DNA of 64,000 nt from Branchinecta lynchi (GCA_023053575.1 JAKZAP010000001.1:25376533-25440532), one strand, 5' to 3'. Positions 1 through 14,200 are shown, counted from the stretch's first letter. The notes: generated by a model from the letters alone, not told the origin. Numbers and translations are program-made.

Positions 1-964
1 ATAAATTTAGGGCTCGTTGAGCACAATATCTGAAGCATACTGTGCAAAACTTGAAAAGTCCAGAAATTGGGAGCGGAACGAAAGATTCAGGGTTTGGAGG
101 GTTTGGGTCCGAATCCAGCCTAACAAGCTGAAGATCAGAATCAGGATTCTGATTCGCCCATCTCTAATTCGGATATAATAACAGATAGATTTAATAGAAA
201 CATGCTTCTAATCCGCTAACTCAGATCCATTTGAACAAAACGGTGATGTGTCGCACTGGCCACACCGCTACCGGCCACGCCCTAACAAAACCGGTAGACC
301 AGCAAACAAGCCTAGCGGAATGAATGGAAACATTAATCGACGAAGTTAGATCTTCTAATTGGTGTCTTCTCATAAGCTCTATTGTATAACTACAAGCCAT
401 TGTACTTAATGCTGCAGATTACAACTCAGTACGATTGGTTCAACTGGCATTTTGTGATTTCTCACAGATGACACTAGGCCCGGATTTACGGCCCTAACTA
501 CATGTGTCTCGGATAAAAAATAAAACAGGATACTCTGTAGGAAGGAAATGAATAAAATAATAATTCCTAGACAGCGGAAGATGTTTAAGTGAAGATTTTA
601 TCTATAGTCAGGATTTCTTTTTTTTTGTAACCCTTCTTGATCCGGCTCAAATACCTTTACTCTTGTAAACAAAAAGAAACCGGTGATTCATAAAAAACAC
701 TAAATTATGAATCCGGTCGTTTATGTCATCAAAGGTACATGCACACACAGCCTGCGTATTTAGCATCGGAATGTGTGCACGTCTATCACAACACTCTTGA
801 TGACTAACTCTTTGTGCCGATCAAAGACTGCCGTGTGCGAGAAGGAGCGTCATCACAGCTATCCCCAACAATCGCTGTTGATTGGTTGACATAGGATCTG
901 AGTCGTTGTTCGGGCGACGTTTCTCGTTCTCCCGAGGTTCATTGGCGTGTTTCGGACTCGTATA
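1..964. other. Intronic or intergenic sequence, nothing recognised
   Basis: No exon, RET kinase motif or repeat family was recognised. If the RET gene runs off the left edge, this is intron. Confidence 0.5.
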
Positions 965-1251
965 ACGAGTGTTCCACCCTTCGAACAAAAGTAACTACTA
1001 TTTTCGTTCCAACCTCATGAAAAGTTACTACGCTTCCAACCTCTCGAAATAGTGACTGATTAATTATTAGCTTACCACGCTCGGGAGGGTAGTTAGCGTG
1101 GTAACTGCGATCGCTGTGACGTAACAGGTCGGATCTACCCGCATCACGATATTTTGCCGAAATAGGAAAGTTCGTTCCAGCCTTGACGCCAAGAAGCAAG
1201 GATCCGTGACATCACGCGTAGTAGTTACGGTAAGTAGGGTGGAACATGCTC
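965..1251. mobile_element. MITE with GTTCCACCC inverted ends, copy 1
   Basis: The ends (GAGTGTTCCACCCT and AGGGTGGAACATGCTC) are inverted repeats flanked by ATA on both sides, a likely 3-bp target duplication. The interior (repeated AGTTACTA/TAGTAACT, and CGTTCCAGCCTTGACG) matches the copy at 41095-41397. No transposase is present, so it is non-autonomous. The short ORFs here are by-products. Confidence 0.8.
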
Positions 1252-1254
1252 ATA

Positions 1255-1605
1255 AGAGTATTTTCTTCAACCCTAATCCTTTTCTCTTTATTCGATGTCG
1301 TTACACCACAAAGGTGAGGCTGGCGAGGGCTGCATCAATATTAGACTTTAGCTGGAGTGAGATTCAATGTTCGAGGTTGAACGTGGAAGATGAACGGATG
1401 CTTGTTTTATTTTGTAAGGTCAAACAGATGAAAAAAAAAAAAAAAAAAAAAAAGAAATGCTCGGCAGGAGCTAGCCAAACTAATCCGATCTCAGGTTTTT
1501 GCTTCACACAAACCCATCATCTTTTGCTGCCCATCGTTAAAGGTTTCATGAATAAAAAATTCGTATCCACATAGCAACTACTTGAAAAAAAAACAAAAAC
1601 ACTTT
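1255..1605. other. Unclassified intronic sequence with an A-tract
   Basis: It holds an A-rich run near 1430-1455, possibly an old retroposon tail. No gene or repeat family was recognised. Confidence 0.4.
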
Positions 1606-3505
1606 AAACAAGAGCTACGAGCTCATATGGCACTTGTTACGAGTAGGCACGGCTCAGTTATGTCAATGATATATCTAGTGTTTGCTAGGTGTCTTCCCAC
1701 CAAGTTTCATCTCGATCCCTCCACTCATAGCGTTTTCCAATATTTCCGGTTCTCCCCTCCAGCTCCCCCCAAAAGTCACCGGATCCGGTCCGGATTTTAA
1801 GTGGGTCGTCTGAGGCATGAGGTCTTTCCAAATATCAAGTTTCATCGAGATCCGGTCACCCGTTCAAAAGTTATAAAAACCTCAAGATTCCGGATTCCCC
1901 CTCCCTCCACTCCCCCAACAGTGCCCGAATCGGCTCGGTCATGTCAATGATGTATCTAGTGTTTGCTAGGTGTCTTCCCACCAAGTTTCATCTCGATCCC
2001 TCCACTCATAGCGTTTCCCAAGATTTCCGGTTAACCCCTCCAGCTCCCCCAAAAGTCAACGGATCCGGTCCGGATTTTAAGTGGGTCGTCTGAGGCATGA
2101 GGCCTTTCCAAATATTAAGTTCCATCGAGATCCGATCACCCGTTCAAAAGTTAAAAATACCTCAAGATTCCGGATTCCCCCTCCCTCCACTCCCCCCACA
2201 GTGCCCGAATTGGCTCGGTTATGTCAATGATGTATCTTCACACCAAGTTTCATCTCGATCCCTCCACTCACAGCGTTTCCCAAGATTTCCGGTTGCCCCC
2301 TCCAGCTCCCCCCAAAAGTCACCGGATCCGGTCCAGATTTTAAGTGGGTCTTCTGAGGCATGAGGTCGTTCCAAATATCAAGTTTCATCGAGATCCGGTC
2401 ACCCGTTAAAAAGTTATAAATACCTCAAGATTCCGGATTCCCCTCCCTCCACTCCCCCGACAGTGCCCGAATCGGCTCGGTCATGTCAATGATGTATCTA
2501 GTGTTTACTAGGTGTCTTCCCATCAAGTTTCATCTCGACCCCTCCACTCATAGCGTTTCCCAAGATTTCCGGTTGCCTCCTCCAGCTCCCCCCAAAAGTC
2601 ACCGGATCCGGTCCGGATTTTAAGTGGGTCGTCTGAGGCATGAGGTCTTTCCAAATATCAAGTTCCATCGAGATCCGATCACCCGTTCAAAAGTTATAAA
2701 TACCTCAAGATTCCGGATTCCCCCTCCCTCCACTCCCCCCCACAGTACCCGAATCGGCTCGGTTATGTCAATGATGTATCTAGTGTTTGCTAGGTGTCTT
2801 CCCACCAAGTTTCATCTCGATCCCTCCACTCATAGCGTTTCCCAAGATTTCCGGTTGCCCCCTCCAGCTCCCCCCAAAAGTCACCGGATCCGGTCCGGAT
2901 TTTAAGTACGTCGTCTGAGGTATGAGGTCTTTCCAAATATCAAGTTCCATCGAGATCCGATCACCCGTTCAAAAGTTATAAATACCTCAAGGTTCCGGAT
3001 TCCCCCTCCCTCCACTCCCCCCCACAGTGCCCGAATCGGCTCGGTTATGTCAATGATGTATCTAGTGTTTGCTAGGTGTCTTCCCACCAAGTTTCATCTC
3101 GATCCCTCCACTCATAGCGTTTCCCAAGATTTCCGGTTGCCCCCTCCAGCTCCCCCCAAAAGTCACCGGATCCGGTCCGGATTTTAAGTGGGTCGTCTGA
3201 GGCATGAGGTCTTTCCAAATATCAAGTTTCATCGGGATCCGATCACCCGTTCAAAAGTTAAAAATATCTCAAGATTCCGGATTCCCCCTCCCTCCACTCC
3301 CCCCACGGTGCTCGGATCGGGCAAGTGACTATTTCCAACTTAATCATTTGGGGTCCCTGATACGCTTGCCAAGTTTTATCGTCCTAGCTTATCTGGAAGT
3401 GCCCGAACTAGCAAAACCTGGACAGACCGACAGACCGACGGACGGACAGAAATTGCGATCGCTATATGGCACTTGGCCGAAGGGCAAGTGCCATAAAAAC
3501 ACTTT
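1606..3505. repeat. Repeat element E1: array of ~281-bp tandem units with TGGCACTTG ends
   Basis: The left end is ACAAGAGCTACGAGCTC then ATATGGCACTTG. The right end is a GACAGACCGACGGACGG run, then TATGGCACTTG-loop-CAAGTGCCATA. In between, about six units recur; ATGTCAATGAT falls near 1659, 1939, 2221, 2484, 2766 and 3047, giving steps of ~263-282 bp. Each unit has two half-units of the form poly-C/T tract, CCGGATCCGGTCCGG, then CAAGTTTCATC. The Pro/Ser-rich ORFs in both strands come from this repeat. Confidence 0.88.
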
Positions 3506-3574
3506 AAAAACACACAAATTCATAACTTATACTAGTAACTGAATGTTTCATGACCCGCTGATATGACAACAACA

Positions 3575-4555
3575 GCTACCAGCTCATATGGCACTTATTT
3601 ACAAGTAGCTGATGTAAGAAAGTAGATAAGAACGTAACAAAATACCCCCTTCTAGCCCCTAGGTTCGGACCTAGAAATAGGTTATATAGTTTCACTTGAT
3701 CCTAAGCATTTCTGGCATCACCTCGGATCATCTCGAGCAAATGAGTTTTATACCTTCCAAGTTTAGATCCACTCGTTTGGCCCCTAGTCGTGCCTCACTA
3801 TTTCTGGTACCCCCCCCCCCCCCCCCGCGTCCCCTACCGCGGTGAATCTGATTCGGGCACATAAATAGATCATCCAAGGCTTCTTCGTTACCACATGTCA
3901 AGTGTCAATCGAGTCAGAGCATTTTTTGGGAAATTCCAGTCACCCTCTCCCCCCCTCCACTGTGTTCGGATCAGGTCCGGACCCTAAAATATGTCATCTA
4001 CGGCATATGAACTCGTTACTTTCCAAGTTTCATTCAAATCGCTCCACTTGTTTGACCACTATGCAAGCCACCAAATTTCAGGCACTCCCCCTCCAACTCC
4101 CCCACAGTGCCAGAATCCGGTCCGGTTATGTCAATGACATATCTAGGAGTTGCGCTTGTTCTTCCCAGTAAGTTTCAACCCGATCCCTCAACTCTAAGCG
4201 TTTCCCAACACTTCCGGTTCCCCCCTCCAACCCCTCCCCCCCCCAAAGTCACCGGATCAGGACCGGATTGGAAGTGGGACATCTGAGGCTTGAGGTTTTT
4301 CTAAATATAAAGTTTCATTAAGAAAATACCTCAATTTTCCGGATGCCCTCCCCCCCCCCCCCCCAGATGGTCGGATCGGGGAAGTGACTGTTTCCAATTT
4401 AATCTGGTCGGGTCCCTGATATGCCTGCCGAGTTTCATCGCCCTAGCTTATGTGGAAGTGCCCGCATTAGCTAAACCGGACCGACAGACCGACGGAAGGA
4501 CAGAAATTGCAATCGTTAAATGGCACTTTGCGGAAAGGCAAGTGCCATAAAAAAG
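3575..4555. repeat. Repeat element E2, short copy of the TGGCACTTG family
   Basis: It starts with CAGCTCATATGGCACTTA and ends with a degenerate hairpin and CAAGTGCCATAA after a GACAGACCGACGG run. The interior is a few diverged half-units with CAAGTTTCAT and long C tracts (3811-3826, 4352-4364). Confidence 0.8.
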
Positions 4556-5155
4556 CAAGCGGAGTTCTAATCTGTCAACAAATCTTAAACAACCACAAAT
4601 AAAAGTAAAGATTGGAAATATTGTTGTTTATCATTTTCTTCATCTGCTAATATTTAGATCACATCATTAGGCAAAAGGAGTTTCAAAAGACGAGCAAGGG
4701 GATAAGACCCAATAAAGATAACAGTTGAAGGAAGTGACAGCAAATGCCTTGGTGCGAGCACCTTGGTGCGAGGAAAAGCGTCAACAGAGATCTTAGTTAC
4801 CATACTAACTAGGCTCCCGAGCGGGGTAAGCAAATAGTTAATATTAGTTACTATCGGAAACGTTCCGCATGTATCAGGAAACAGAGAACAGAGTTGGGTT
4901 GAAGCAGAAAGAGAGTAAACCGTGTTTAAAGTTTAACTGAAAAGCTAGCTTATTTTTATATCTTGGATCTGCTGGTTTAGTTACTAAAAGTTTCAAGCAT
5001 AGAGGTACAGACGCAACGAGATACCGAAAATCTGAAAGAAAAAGTTCGATAGATTATATGAATAGCGGAGCAACGAAGTAACGCATTTTCATCGGGATTA
5101 GCCTATTTAAGTGAATAAGTGATCCAGAATTAGAATGTCGTATAGAAATACTCAC
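4556..5155. other. RET intron, no repeat family recognised
   Basis: This is the proximal intron after the P-loop exon. I searched the minus strand for the next kinase exon (a TVAVK-like segment) and found none. Confidence 0.5.
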
Positions 5156-5279
5156 CTTGAGCTTGAGTTCCTGCCACATTTAAGGCTTTCGCTCTTATAA
5201 CTTTTCCAAACTCTCCCTCGCCTAAGGTCTTGTCCATAATGAGGTATCCACGGGGTATCATCCATTTATCTTCGATTAC
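5156..5279 (-). CDS. RET: RET exon: start of tyrosine kinase domain (P-loop)
   Basis: This 124-nt exon begins in phase 0 after the acceptor TACCCTAG and ends in phase 1 at CAAG|GTGAGT. It reads VIEDKWMIPRGYLIMDK, then TLGEGEFGKVIRAKA, and ends AGTQAQ. GEGEFG is the glycine-rich ATP-binding loop, and TLGEGEFGKV matches vertebrate RET. The K-W-x-x-P-R segment before it corresponds to the RET sequence around PKWEFPRKNL. The catalytic lysine (AVK) must lie in the next exon, which I could not find between 1 and 5155, so the kinase continues past the left edge of the window. Confidence 0.95.
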
Positions 5280-8200
5280 CTAGGGTACACACAAATTTAA
5301 TAACGAAATAGGCGACGGTTGTGCAAGCACAGTGCATGGACAAAACAAATTAGTTAGTTGACAAACTATTTTGGACTGGTTGACGGTCGACCAATTGGTT
5401 GATACACGACTTGGGACTGCTTGGTGGTCCACGAAGCCCCATTTCACGATTATCCGACACTGCTGCCGCTACCTGAAGCCTCGATGACTCTTATCTGCTG
5501 TACTCAGCATATTAACCTTAATTTGGGCTGGGCCTCCAGTTATATGATATGATATTTATTGCAAAAAAGCCCGAAGGCCACGGCAACATAAATACTCTAC
5601 GAAAACAAGAACTCCGAGCTCATATGGCACTTATTACGAGTTGGTGGTGTGAGAAGCAAGAAAGTAAATCTGAGCATTTTTCCGGAAATTCCGGTACCCC
5701 TCCCCACCATGCTCGGATCCTGTCCGGGCCCTAAAATATCCCACCTAACGCGTAAGATCTCTCTACTTTCCATGTTTCATTCAAATTTTCAAGTTTCATC
5801 ATTCAAATCGTTTAACCCCTATGCGAGCCACGACATTTCCGGGACTTCCCTTCCAATTCCCCCACTGTGGTCGAATACGACTCGGACACACAATCTTGGC
5901 ATCTCTAACTTCTCCTCTTCCCGTCCATCAAGTTTAACTCGAACCGGAGCATATCTTCAACTATCCGGTTCCCACTTTATCCTTTCCCCTACTTTGGTCG
6001 GATCCGGTTCGGACGCCAAATGACAGATCTAGGACGCATAAACTTGGTACTGTCCAACTTGCATCCCATTCGGGCCATCGGTTTGGTTTTAGTGCATGTC
6101 ACAAAGTTTTCGGACCCCCCCCCCCCCCAATTCCCTCAACCATGGCCGCATAGGGTTCGGACACATGCTTGCACATCTAGGTCATCAGTTCTTATCACCC
6201 ATAAAGTTTCACTTGAATCGGACCATTTGTTCGCAACCTATGGAAGTCAGTAATTTCCGGATTCCCCCTCGCTCAATTCCCCGAAAAACGGTCTGATCCA
6301 GTATGGAAGTCTTCCTAGGGCATTGTCTCGGGTCCTTAAGTCTATTTGGTCGCATTCCTAATATACCTTCCAAGTTTTATCGCCCTTACCACATTTGGAA
6401 GTATCCTGACTCGAGATCAACGGAATTCCGTGAAACCCGCTCCAACTCCCCCCACAGAGCCCCGCGACGATCTGGTTCTGTCAATTACGTATCTAGGGCT
6501 ATGGAGGTCTACCCAGGGCTTTCGTTGGTTTCTTCGTTGATTTATTTGTGCTAGGGCTAATGCTTGTTCTTCCCACCAAGTCTCATCCCGATCCCTCCAC
6601 TCTAAGCGTTTCCGAAGATTTCCGGTCCCTCCCTCCAACTCCCCCCTCCCCCAATTTGACCAGATCCAGCGTAGTTAAAATGGGACGTCTGAGGCACGAG
6701 GTGTTTCTAAATATCAAGTTTCATTTAAATCCGATCACCCGTTTAATAGCTGAACATGCACTACTCAATTTTTCCGATTCCCCATCCCTCCACTCCCCGA
6801 CGGTCGGATAGGTCAATCAGTTCAGTTCCCTGACAAGCCTGCCAAGTTTCATCGTTCTAGTACATCAGGAAGTACCGAACTAGCGGGATCACCAGAAATT
6901 TGGACCCCCCCCAACTCCCCCAGAGTGACCGGATCCGGTCCGTTTATATCATTCGCGTATCTAGGACTTGTGCTTGTTCTTCCCCCCGAGTTTCATCCCG
7001 AACCCTCAACTCTAAGCGTTTACCAAGATTTCTGGTTCCCCCTCCAACTTCCCCCAATGTCACCGGATTCCCTCCGTATTTAAAATGGGGCCTCTGAGAA
7101 ACGAGGTCTTCCTATATATCAAGTTTCATTAAGGTCCGACCAACCGTTCGTAAGTTTAAAATACCTAACTTTTCCGGATTAGGCCTACCCCTTTCTCTAC
7201 CCCCCCCCCCCCCCCAGATGGGCGGATCGGGGGAACGACTATTCTCAAATCAATCTATTCGTGTCCCTGTCACGCCTGCAAGTTTCATCGTCCTAGCACA
7301 TCAGGAAGTATCGAACTCGCGGGATCACTAGAAATTCGGATTCTCCCCCGCCCATCCACAGTGAGTGGATCCGGTCCGGTTATGTCCGTCACGTATCTAG
7401 GACTCGCCCTTGTTCATTCCACCAAGTTTCATCTCAATCTCTCCACTCTAAGCGTTTCTCAAGATTTACGGTTCCCCCCTCCAACTTCCCCCAATGTCAC
7501 TGGATCCGGTCCAAATTTAAAATGAGACGTCTGAGACACGGAGCCTTTCTGTGTATCAAGTTTCATTAAGATGTGATCACCAGGTCGTAAGTAAAAAATA
7601 CCTAATTTTTCCAATTTACCCCTCCCTCCACTCACCCCCCCCCCCCCCAGATGCTCGGGTGGGGGAAGTGATTGTTTCTAACTTAATCATTTGGGGTCCC
7701 TGATTAGCCTGCCAAGTTTCATCGTCCTAGCTTATGGGGAAGTGCCCGAACTAGCAAAACCCGGACCAAACGACGGACGAACAGAAATTGCGATCGCTAT
7801 ATGGCACTTGGCCGAAGGAAAAACAAAGAACAAACAAACCAAATGCTAAACCCATTACATAAACAGATTAACTCGACAACCCCTAAATGAAATTCTCACG
7901 ATGCCGCATTGCCAGCTTGAGGAATCTTCCCAAACTCTTAGTTACCGCAAAACAATCCCTCTTCATCATTCTCACCACCCATTCCGGTCATAAACTCTCA
8001 AACCAAAAATGCCATGCCTCAACTCATCCATCTCGTAAACACGTACACATCAGATGGACCAGAGGGTAGGGGAGGTCGGGGATGAACCGTACGTTTTTCG
8101 TTTTCAGCTGATAATTCCATTTCTGTAGAATTTATATATTTTTTGAAAAGTGGAAAAGAAAGGTAATGAGACTAAGTATGTCCTGCAATTTTTTGAAAAT

Positions 8201-11200
8201 TCAATTTCAACTCGTTTTGGCGCTACGATTTTTTCATGTCTTCTTACCCATGAACCGAGCATTTAATCAACTTCAAATGAAACTGAAAAGGACGAGCAGG
8301 ATTTCTGTGTATTGTGTTGTGTGAAGTGTTGTAAAATGTAGTAAAAGTTTATGTGCTTCTCGAGATAGAAGCTTCGGCTTTCTATTAATAAATAAATAAA
8401 TAAATGAAGATTGCCCAAGTAAAGCATACGATCTCTTTCCAGAAACTATAACAAAACCAATGGATTTGGCTTGCCCCCTTCAGGATTGTAAAAAAGGGAA
8501 CAGGAATTTCCCAAGAAAACCCTGGATGACGCCTGGACTTGTACTTTCAGTAAAAAATTAAAATAAACTTTTTCGTGTGTATATAAATGAACCTTCTACT
8601 GATAACCATGCGCGTTATAAAACGTATCGTAATCAATTAAATTCTATACGAAGAAGAGCTCGGATTAAATACTATGAAGATCAGTTTGCCTCTTGTAACG
8701 GAAATATGAAGAAAGTATGAAAGGGTATAAATGATTTACTTGGTAAACTGCCATCTTGTGATGAAATTAAGACATTAAATTCTGCTGACGGAGGATTCGA
8801 TGATCCCAAGAAAATCGCTGATTACCTTTGTAATTATTTTTCTTCAGAAGGAGGACGACCGTGTGAGGAAGCGCGTCGAAAGCAAACCCAGTCCCGCTGG
8901 CGATAAACAGACCACTTGTTTCAGAACTGCATTTTACTGCGTGTTCATCTGAGGAAATTAATAAAATAATTAATAATATGAAATCGAATTCTTGTGGCGT
9001 TGATGGTATAAGTTTAAAAATTGTAAGGGTAGCTAAACAATCCCTAATTCCTATACTTGTCAATTTAATAAACATAACTACCAAAATAGGAATCTTCCTT
9101 GAGGCTTTGAAGCTGGCGCGGGTAATTCCTTTACATAAATCGGGGAAAAAGATGAAGCAAGTAACAAAAGACTAATTTCCATCCTTCTTTTTTTTCTAAA
9201 GTTTACAAAAAATAGTGCACGGTCAACTTTCAAAACACATTAAACATAATAAAATACTGCTCGATACTCAATTTGGGTTTCGCAAAAGGTCTGTCAACGG
9301 ACTTGTCAATTATTAAACTAGTCGACTGGATTAAAGAAGCTTTTGAAAATGGTTGATTCCAGCTGCAATATTTTCCGGATTCCCACTTCCTCCACTCCTT
9401 CCCGGACCTGACATGGAATGTCTGGGACGATAGCTATTTCCACTTCATTCAAATCCAATCACCCGTTCAAAGACTGCCCGTGCACTAGATTAGGGGTTCC
9501 CTATCCCTCCACTCCTCCCACGATGGTCGGATTGAGGCAAAGAATATTCTCAAGTCCCTATTTGGGTCCCTGACATGCCTACCAAGTTTCATCGTCCTAG
9601 CACATCAGGAAGTACCGAACTCGCGCGCTTACTAGAAATCCGGGCCACCCACCCAACTCTCACACAGTGACCGAATCCCGTCCTATTATGTCAATGACGT
9701 ATCTAGAACTTGTGCCAGTTCTAACCACCAAGTTTCATCCCGATCCCTCCACTCTAAACGTTTCCAAAGATTTCAGTTTCTCCCCTGCAAACTCCTCCCA
9801 ATGTCACCGGATCCGGTCTGGATTTAAAATGGGACATCTGAGGCGCGAGGTTTTTCTAAATATCGAGTTTCATTTAAATCCGTTAACCAGTTCTATAGCT
9901 GAGCTTGCCACTAGATTCCGGATTCCCCATACCTACACTCCCCCAAGACGGTCGGATCGGGGAAATCGCCATCGGTACCTGACAAGCCTGCCAAGTTGCA
10001 TCGTCCTAGGATATCAGGAAGTACCGAACTTGTGGGATCACTGGAAACTCCCCCCCCCCCCCCGGATCCGGTCACCTATCTAAGCAATAAATCTAATACG
10101 TCAATCACGTATCTAGGGCTTGTGCATGTTCTTTCCAACAAGGTTCATCCCGATCTCTTACTCAAAGCGTTTCCCAAGATTTCCGGTTCCCCCCTCCAAC
10201 TACCCCAATGTCATCGGATCCGGGCCGGATTTAAGCTGGGATACGAAGTCTTTGTGTATATCAAGTTTCATTGAGATCCGATGACCCGTTCGTAAGTTAA
10301 AAATACCTAATTTTTCCAGATTTTCCCTCAAGCCCGATTTTCTCTCCAGAATCTGTTCGGGTCCCTGACATGGCTGCCAATCTTCATCGTCCTAGCACAT
10401 CAGGAGGCACCGAACCCGCGGGATCACTAGAAACTCGGACCCCCCCCGTCAATCACGTATCTAGGACTTGTGGTTGTTCTTTCCACTAAGTTTCATCCCG
10501 ATCTCTCCACTCTAAGCGTTTTCCAAGATTTACGGTTTCCCCCTCCGACTCCCCCAAGTGTCACCGGATCTGGTCTGGATTTAAAATGGGACATACGAGA
10601 CACGAGGTCCTTCCATATATCAAGTTTCATTAGTGTGGAAGGCACTTTTGGCTGATTATTTTGCTTTGGCCGAGTAATAAGTAGTTAGCGGTTGCTTTGT
10701 TGATGTGTTATTTTTCCTTCTTTATTATTTATTTTCTGTTAGATTATGGCTTTTTTGGAAAAAATACATCATTCATCATTCATTAAGATCCGATCACCCG
10801 TTCGTCAGTTAAAAATGCCTCATTTTTCCTATTTTTTCCGGATTCTCGCTCCGTCCACCCCCAGATGGTCGGATGGGGAAAGCGGCTATTTCTAATTTAA
10901 TCTGGTCCGGTCCCTGATATGGCAGCCAAGTTTCATCGTCCTAGCTTATCTGGAAGTGCCCGAACTAGCAAAACCTGGACAGACCGACCGACCGACTGAC
11001 GGACAGAAATAGCGATCACTATATGGCACTTGGCCGAAGGACAAGTGCACACAAATAGACAAGACAAATACTACACCACATCAGGTAAACTAGACGAATT
11101 TCAAGAAGCCTGTGAGAGGTAAAGATAAATGGTCTAATATGTTTTTCCGCGACACAATTGTGGGCCACACACCTCTGAGTGTTCGTCGCGGAAACATGAC

Positions 11201-14200
11201 TGTGTGCCACACAGTCGAGCCACAAGTCGAAACTCGCTGAAAAGCCGTTTTTCGTCTATTTTTTGGGTGGTAATTTCAAATGTCTGAAAATAAAAATAGT
11301 CTTCATATAAAATCTCAATAAATAGAACTCCAGGCTTTTGTCATTACCATTCCGTGCAAAAAGGATCCTCAGTTTTATGTCTACATGCTTTAACATTTTT
11401 CCCATTTTATTGTTTTAACATTACTTTGCTGCTGAACTCATATTTCCCGCCAGAGTCGAGCCCCAAAATCGACAATCACAATTGTTTGTCGAATTCGAGC
11501 AACAAAGCAAGCCACACAAATCTTGCTGGTCGCGGAAACACACTTCAGGGTCGCACAAAAGGACGCGGAAACACTCTTTTCGAGCCATAATCGACGCACA
11601 AACTGTTTGTGGGAGCACGGAAAAACGCCTCTGATGACAGAACTTCACTGGAGAGCGTAGCCAACGCAAGTGCCTGTTTTGCCCAAAAATGAACTACTCA
11701 TCGAACAAATTTAGGTTTAAACGGGTCAAAATTCAACCAAATGACGTAACCTTCCATTAAACAAAGCGTACTAAAAACGCACCGCAGGCGGAAATTTCGT
11801 AATTCCTTATGATCAGGGGGCCGTTTAGATCACAAATGAAAGTAATTGCCAGCTATCATATCATGTATCAGCTCATAGTGTTTGGTCACGATCCATTTTA
11901 AACAGTTTGAGACATTTATGCAGCGTTTAAAAGTACAGGAAAACTTGAACAGAATGCGGTCTTGGTGACAAGATTATGTTCACACGCATGGCAAAAAAAA
12001 TTATTCTTCAAACGAGAAAATCTGACAAAAATAAATTCACCAGCCAACAAAAAAATGTTTTGATGGCATTTATGATATCGGTACTGATGACAGCTGCGAT
12101 CAAAAGCTATATAGCTAGAATTTTCTTTCTTTGCTGCAACCTACGTCAAACAGAGATTTAAAACTTTTCTTACCGTTTCATAAAATCAACAAGCTGGGGT
12201 TAAGTGGAAAAGGTGCTGAGCGTTTGCTGACCCTTTCCCTTTCTTCGCTTTTTTGTGCTCCTTTGGGGTGTGCCCCCACCTGAATTTCCAAAGAGGCCAT
12301 CAGCTATCCAGGAAAAATGATATTCGGCGCCATGCACAAACAACTGACCCAGGCTCGGATCAAAAAGGGTTCAGTTTCCATAAGTGACCTTGGTCAGTTG
12401 ATGTGACGCAACCAGATATCACAATTCTGACGAGAAACCTATTTTTTCTCCTTATTTTCTATTTTTGCTGGGTAGCTCTGGGCCCCCTTGGAAGGACAGC
12501 GGGTGAGGGGGGGGGGGGGGGGGGGAGCCGCCCCCCTCCAAAAGACAGCTCTGGATGAATATCAGCCCGTCTTCAATCTTCATTCCTGCCCATTTAGTAT
12601 TAGTTGCGTTTTTGCTGATACCATGGTATCTGTTACCACGGTAACTGGGTCTGCAATTAGTCGTTTTTTCAGTTATTGTGGTATCTGATACACGGTGCTA
12701 TGCAAAAACGGCTATTGCCGAAATTGCACTTTTCGACGTTATCCCAAAAGAAAAACAGATATCCAGTTACATCACTAAGTGATAAGCTTCTTTCTCACCA
12801 ATCTGACCAAATTTGATGAAAGTGAGATGACTTTTCAGAAACCACGACCAGTTACCACGGTCGGACCATAGTATCTGAATATCTGATACCACGATAACTG
12901 GCCAGATACTGCAAAAACGACTTTAGACCGTGGTAACAGATACCATGGTATCAGCCAAAACGCAACTATTATTACTAGAGATCATTTCAAATAAATAACC
13001 TGCCTGCGCTTCCTGCTTAAAAACTAGTTCTATTGGCGTCTAATCTCCCCTTCAAGACGAGTCACGGTAGCCTATTCGGAACAGAATCCTCTATGCATCC
13101 CTGCGGGTCAACCAGGGATGGGGGTCAACCACATTTTGTATGGGTACCTGAACGAAAACGGCGGACTTTCTTCATCTTAAGACGGTGAGATGTATCTTAC
13201 CACTTCTGTTCCAAGCTGCTGAAGCGTTGTTGCTTCTGCTGTACTCTCATTCGTCAAAATCCTTTCTCTCTCGTCCACATAATCTGACGGCACTGCCGAC
13301 AGCGACATAGTACTTCCAAGATGGCGAGCTTTTTTCTTTTGAAGAGTCTTGTTTCTACAAAAACAAAAAGATCAGATTTCCACTTTCGATTACACTGATG
13401 GAACAAAAACTTTCTATCTCCATGCTTCCACTTATTCGCCCACTCTTGAGCCTAGGGACTTGGCACCAATCAAATTGTCATGTTTAACAAATCATTTTAA
13501 CAACTTCATTTTTATTTTCGTTTCGTAAGTTTTTTATTTTCATTTCGTTTTATTCATAAGTATTTTTCCAGTTTCTGCCCGCGTTAGCCATGTGTTATTG
13601 AGGTTAAAATAAAATTGATTTATAAGCCTCCGTTCGAAATCTCTCCGAGGGGGGTTCCGAGTGGAAATTATTTGGGGCACCTTTGGGTACAATAGTGTGT
13701 CCTTTGTACCCTTTTAAGCTGAACTACCACTCGAGGCGGTATGCGATCCGCCTGTCAGATGTCTCTCAGCTCGGAAAAGCTGAGCTTTCCACGTGCTTTC
13801 AGGCCAACCCCGCAGCTATCTCTACTCTCGTGACAGATCTCCTGGGAGAAATATTGCTAGAGTTGGAGGCTTGGAGCTCGGGGGCCGCGGAAACCCCGGC
13901 CCGTCACGGAAGAGCCAGCAGTCGAGGCCGGCTAGAGCGCACATCGATGTGACAAGTCGCTCGGAGTATCTACAAACAATCAACAGGCTTCTTTGTATTG
14001 TTCACTTTTGCGAAAGACCACGGGGTGGGGGCGGGGGGGGGGGGGGGGGGCATTCCCCTTGGATATCGAGGTTTCTGAAATACAATTTTAACCACAGTGA
14101 GAAAATCAGCTAAGGTTCCATGAAAACTTCTCGGGTCCGTCTGTCCAAAGCTTAAATATTCAACTAATTAAATATTGGGCTTTACTGTACGATCAGAGTA

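Noticed and set aside
1650..3330. Regular repeats as a CRISPR array
   Set aside because: The units are 281 bp with no short repeat/unique spacer pattern, in animal DNA.
3464..3498. Hairpin ends of E elements as Helitron 3' termini
   Set aside because: No CTRR follows the hairpin, no TC start was seen, and no A-T target pattern is clear.
1582..3542. Pro/Ser-rich ORFs (TKFHPDPSTLSV-type) in this and other CAAGTTTCAT arrays
   Set aside because: The same peptides recur in many arrays, in both strands and shifted frames. They are translations of the repeat, not genes.
12488..12688. ORFs with poly-Gly or poly-Pro runs, here and near 14000, 17773 and 54805
   Set aside because: They depend on homopolymer G/C tracts and have no domains.
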